Assembly: GCA_007135895.1 (NCBI GenBank) | Contig: SLHZ01000342.1 | Coordinates: 1 to 6,143 of the forward strand | Reading direction: 5' to 3' | Origin: Balneolales bacterium | GTDB taxonomy: Bacteria > Bacteroidota > Rhodothermia > Balneolales > Natronogracilivirgulaceae | DNA: 6,143 nucleotides | Shown here: positions 6,054 to 6,143 of the stretch, one piece after another | Layout of the letters: each line of letters opens with the position of its first letter | How positions within the stretch are numbered: the stretch's first letter is position 1 | Notes under the pieces: model-generated | What the model saw: the letters and a program-made list of their open reading frames with translations, nothing else | The model's database searches: none | Told to the model about the DNA's origin: nothing | Made by a program: the position numbers and the translations under genes

Positions 6054-6143
6054 ATGAAACTGAAGAAAAAGACAGGAAAAGAAGGTCGCATATTTAATCC
6101 GGGTAGTTACCATTGGAAAGCGCATTTTTGTTTCTGTTTATTC
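6054..6143 (+). CDS. N-terminus of an unidentified gene, probably exported or membrane protein (cut by right edge)
   Basis: ATG 6054 opens 30 codons that are still open at the window end. The leader reads CTAAAAAATAAA before the ATG, an A-rich start context common in Bacteroidota. The peptide begins MKLKKKTGKEGR and ends ...HWKAHFCFCLF. That is a basic N-terminus running into a hydrophobic stretch, as in a long signal peptide or first membrane segment. Such extended basic starts are known from TonB-dependent receptors and other exported proteins of the phylum, but too little is visible to name a family. Being open over 30 codons right after very AT-rich noncoding DNA, with balanced codons, supports a real gene. 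Confidence 0.5.
   Translation, partial: MKLKKKTGKEGRIFNPGSYHWKAHFCFCLF

Overview
The window carries three well-supported protein genes plus the first codons of a probable fourth. They are separated by unusually long, AT-rich intergenic stretches. Start codons mostly lack a Shine-Dalgarno sequence and have A/T-rich leaders. Together with a CrtY-type lycopene cyclase and a large secreted Ig-like/PepSY-like repeat protein, this suggests a pigmented, aerobic member of the Bacteroidota or a neighbouring group (Balneolia/Rhodothermia-like). The strongly acidic secreted protein would fit a marine or mildly halophilic habitat. The taxonomic placement is inference only.

Left part (1-2331, minus strand): one uninterrupted reading frame of 777 codons that runs off the left edge. 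It has a Sec signal peptide, an SbsA-type Ig-like domain, a beta-sandwich segment, two PepSY-like segments, and then a second copy of the Ig-like plus beta-sandwich module. It is a modular cell-surface or secreted protein of unknown function, and its C-terminus is not in the window.

Gap (2332-2837): about 500 bases without an established gene. The half next to the big gene is AT-rich and holds a plausible promoter for it and a 48-codon small frame with a good ribosome binding site on the other strand. The half next to the peptidase gene is GC-richer and crowded with inverted and direct repeats, possibly a structured RNA or the remnant of a mobile element.

Middle (2838-4256, minus strand): a complete secreted M28 metallopeptidase of the carboxypeptidase Q type with all zinc ligands visible. 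A 234-base divergent intergenic region with a dyad follows. Then comes lycopene cyclase (4491-5669, plus strand), which closes the ends of lycopene in carotenoid synthesis. No other carotenoid genes are present.

Right end: a very AT-rich leader of nearly 400 bases, then the first 30 codons of a plus-strand gene beginning with a Lys/Arg-rich N-terminus.

Nothing in the sequence ties the genes into one pathway. The two minus-strand genes both encode exported proteins, but the 506-base gap between them argues against one transcript. No tRNA, rRNA, CRISPR array or intact insertion sequence was seen.
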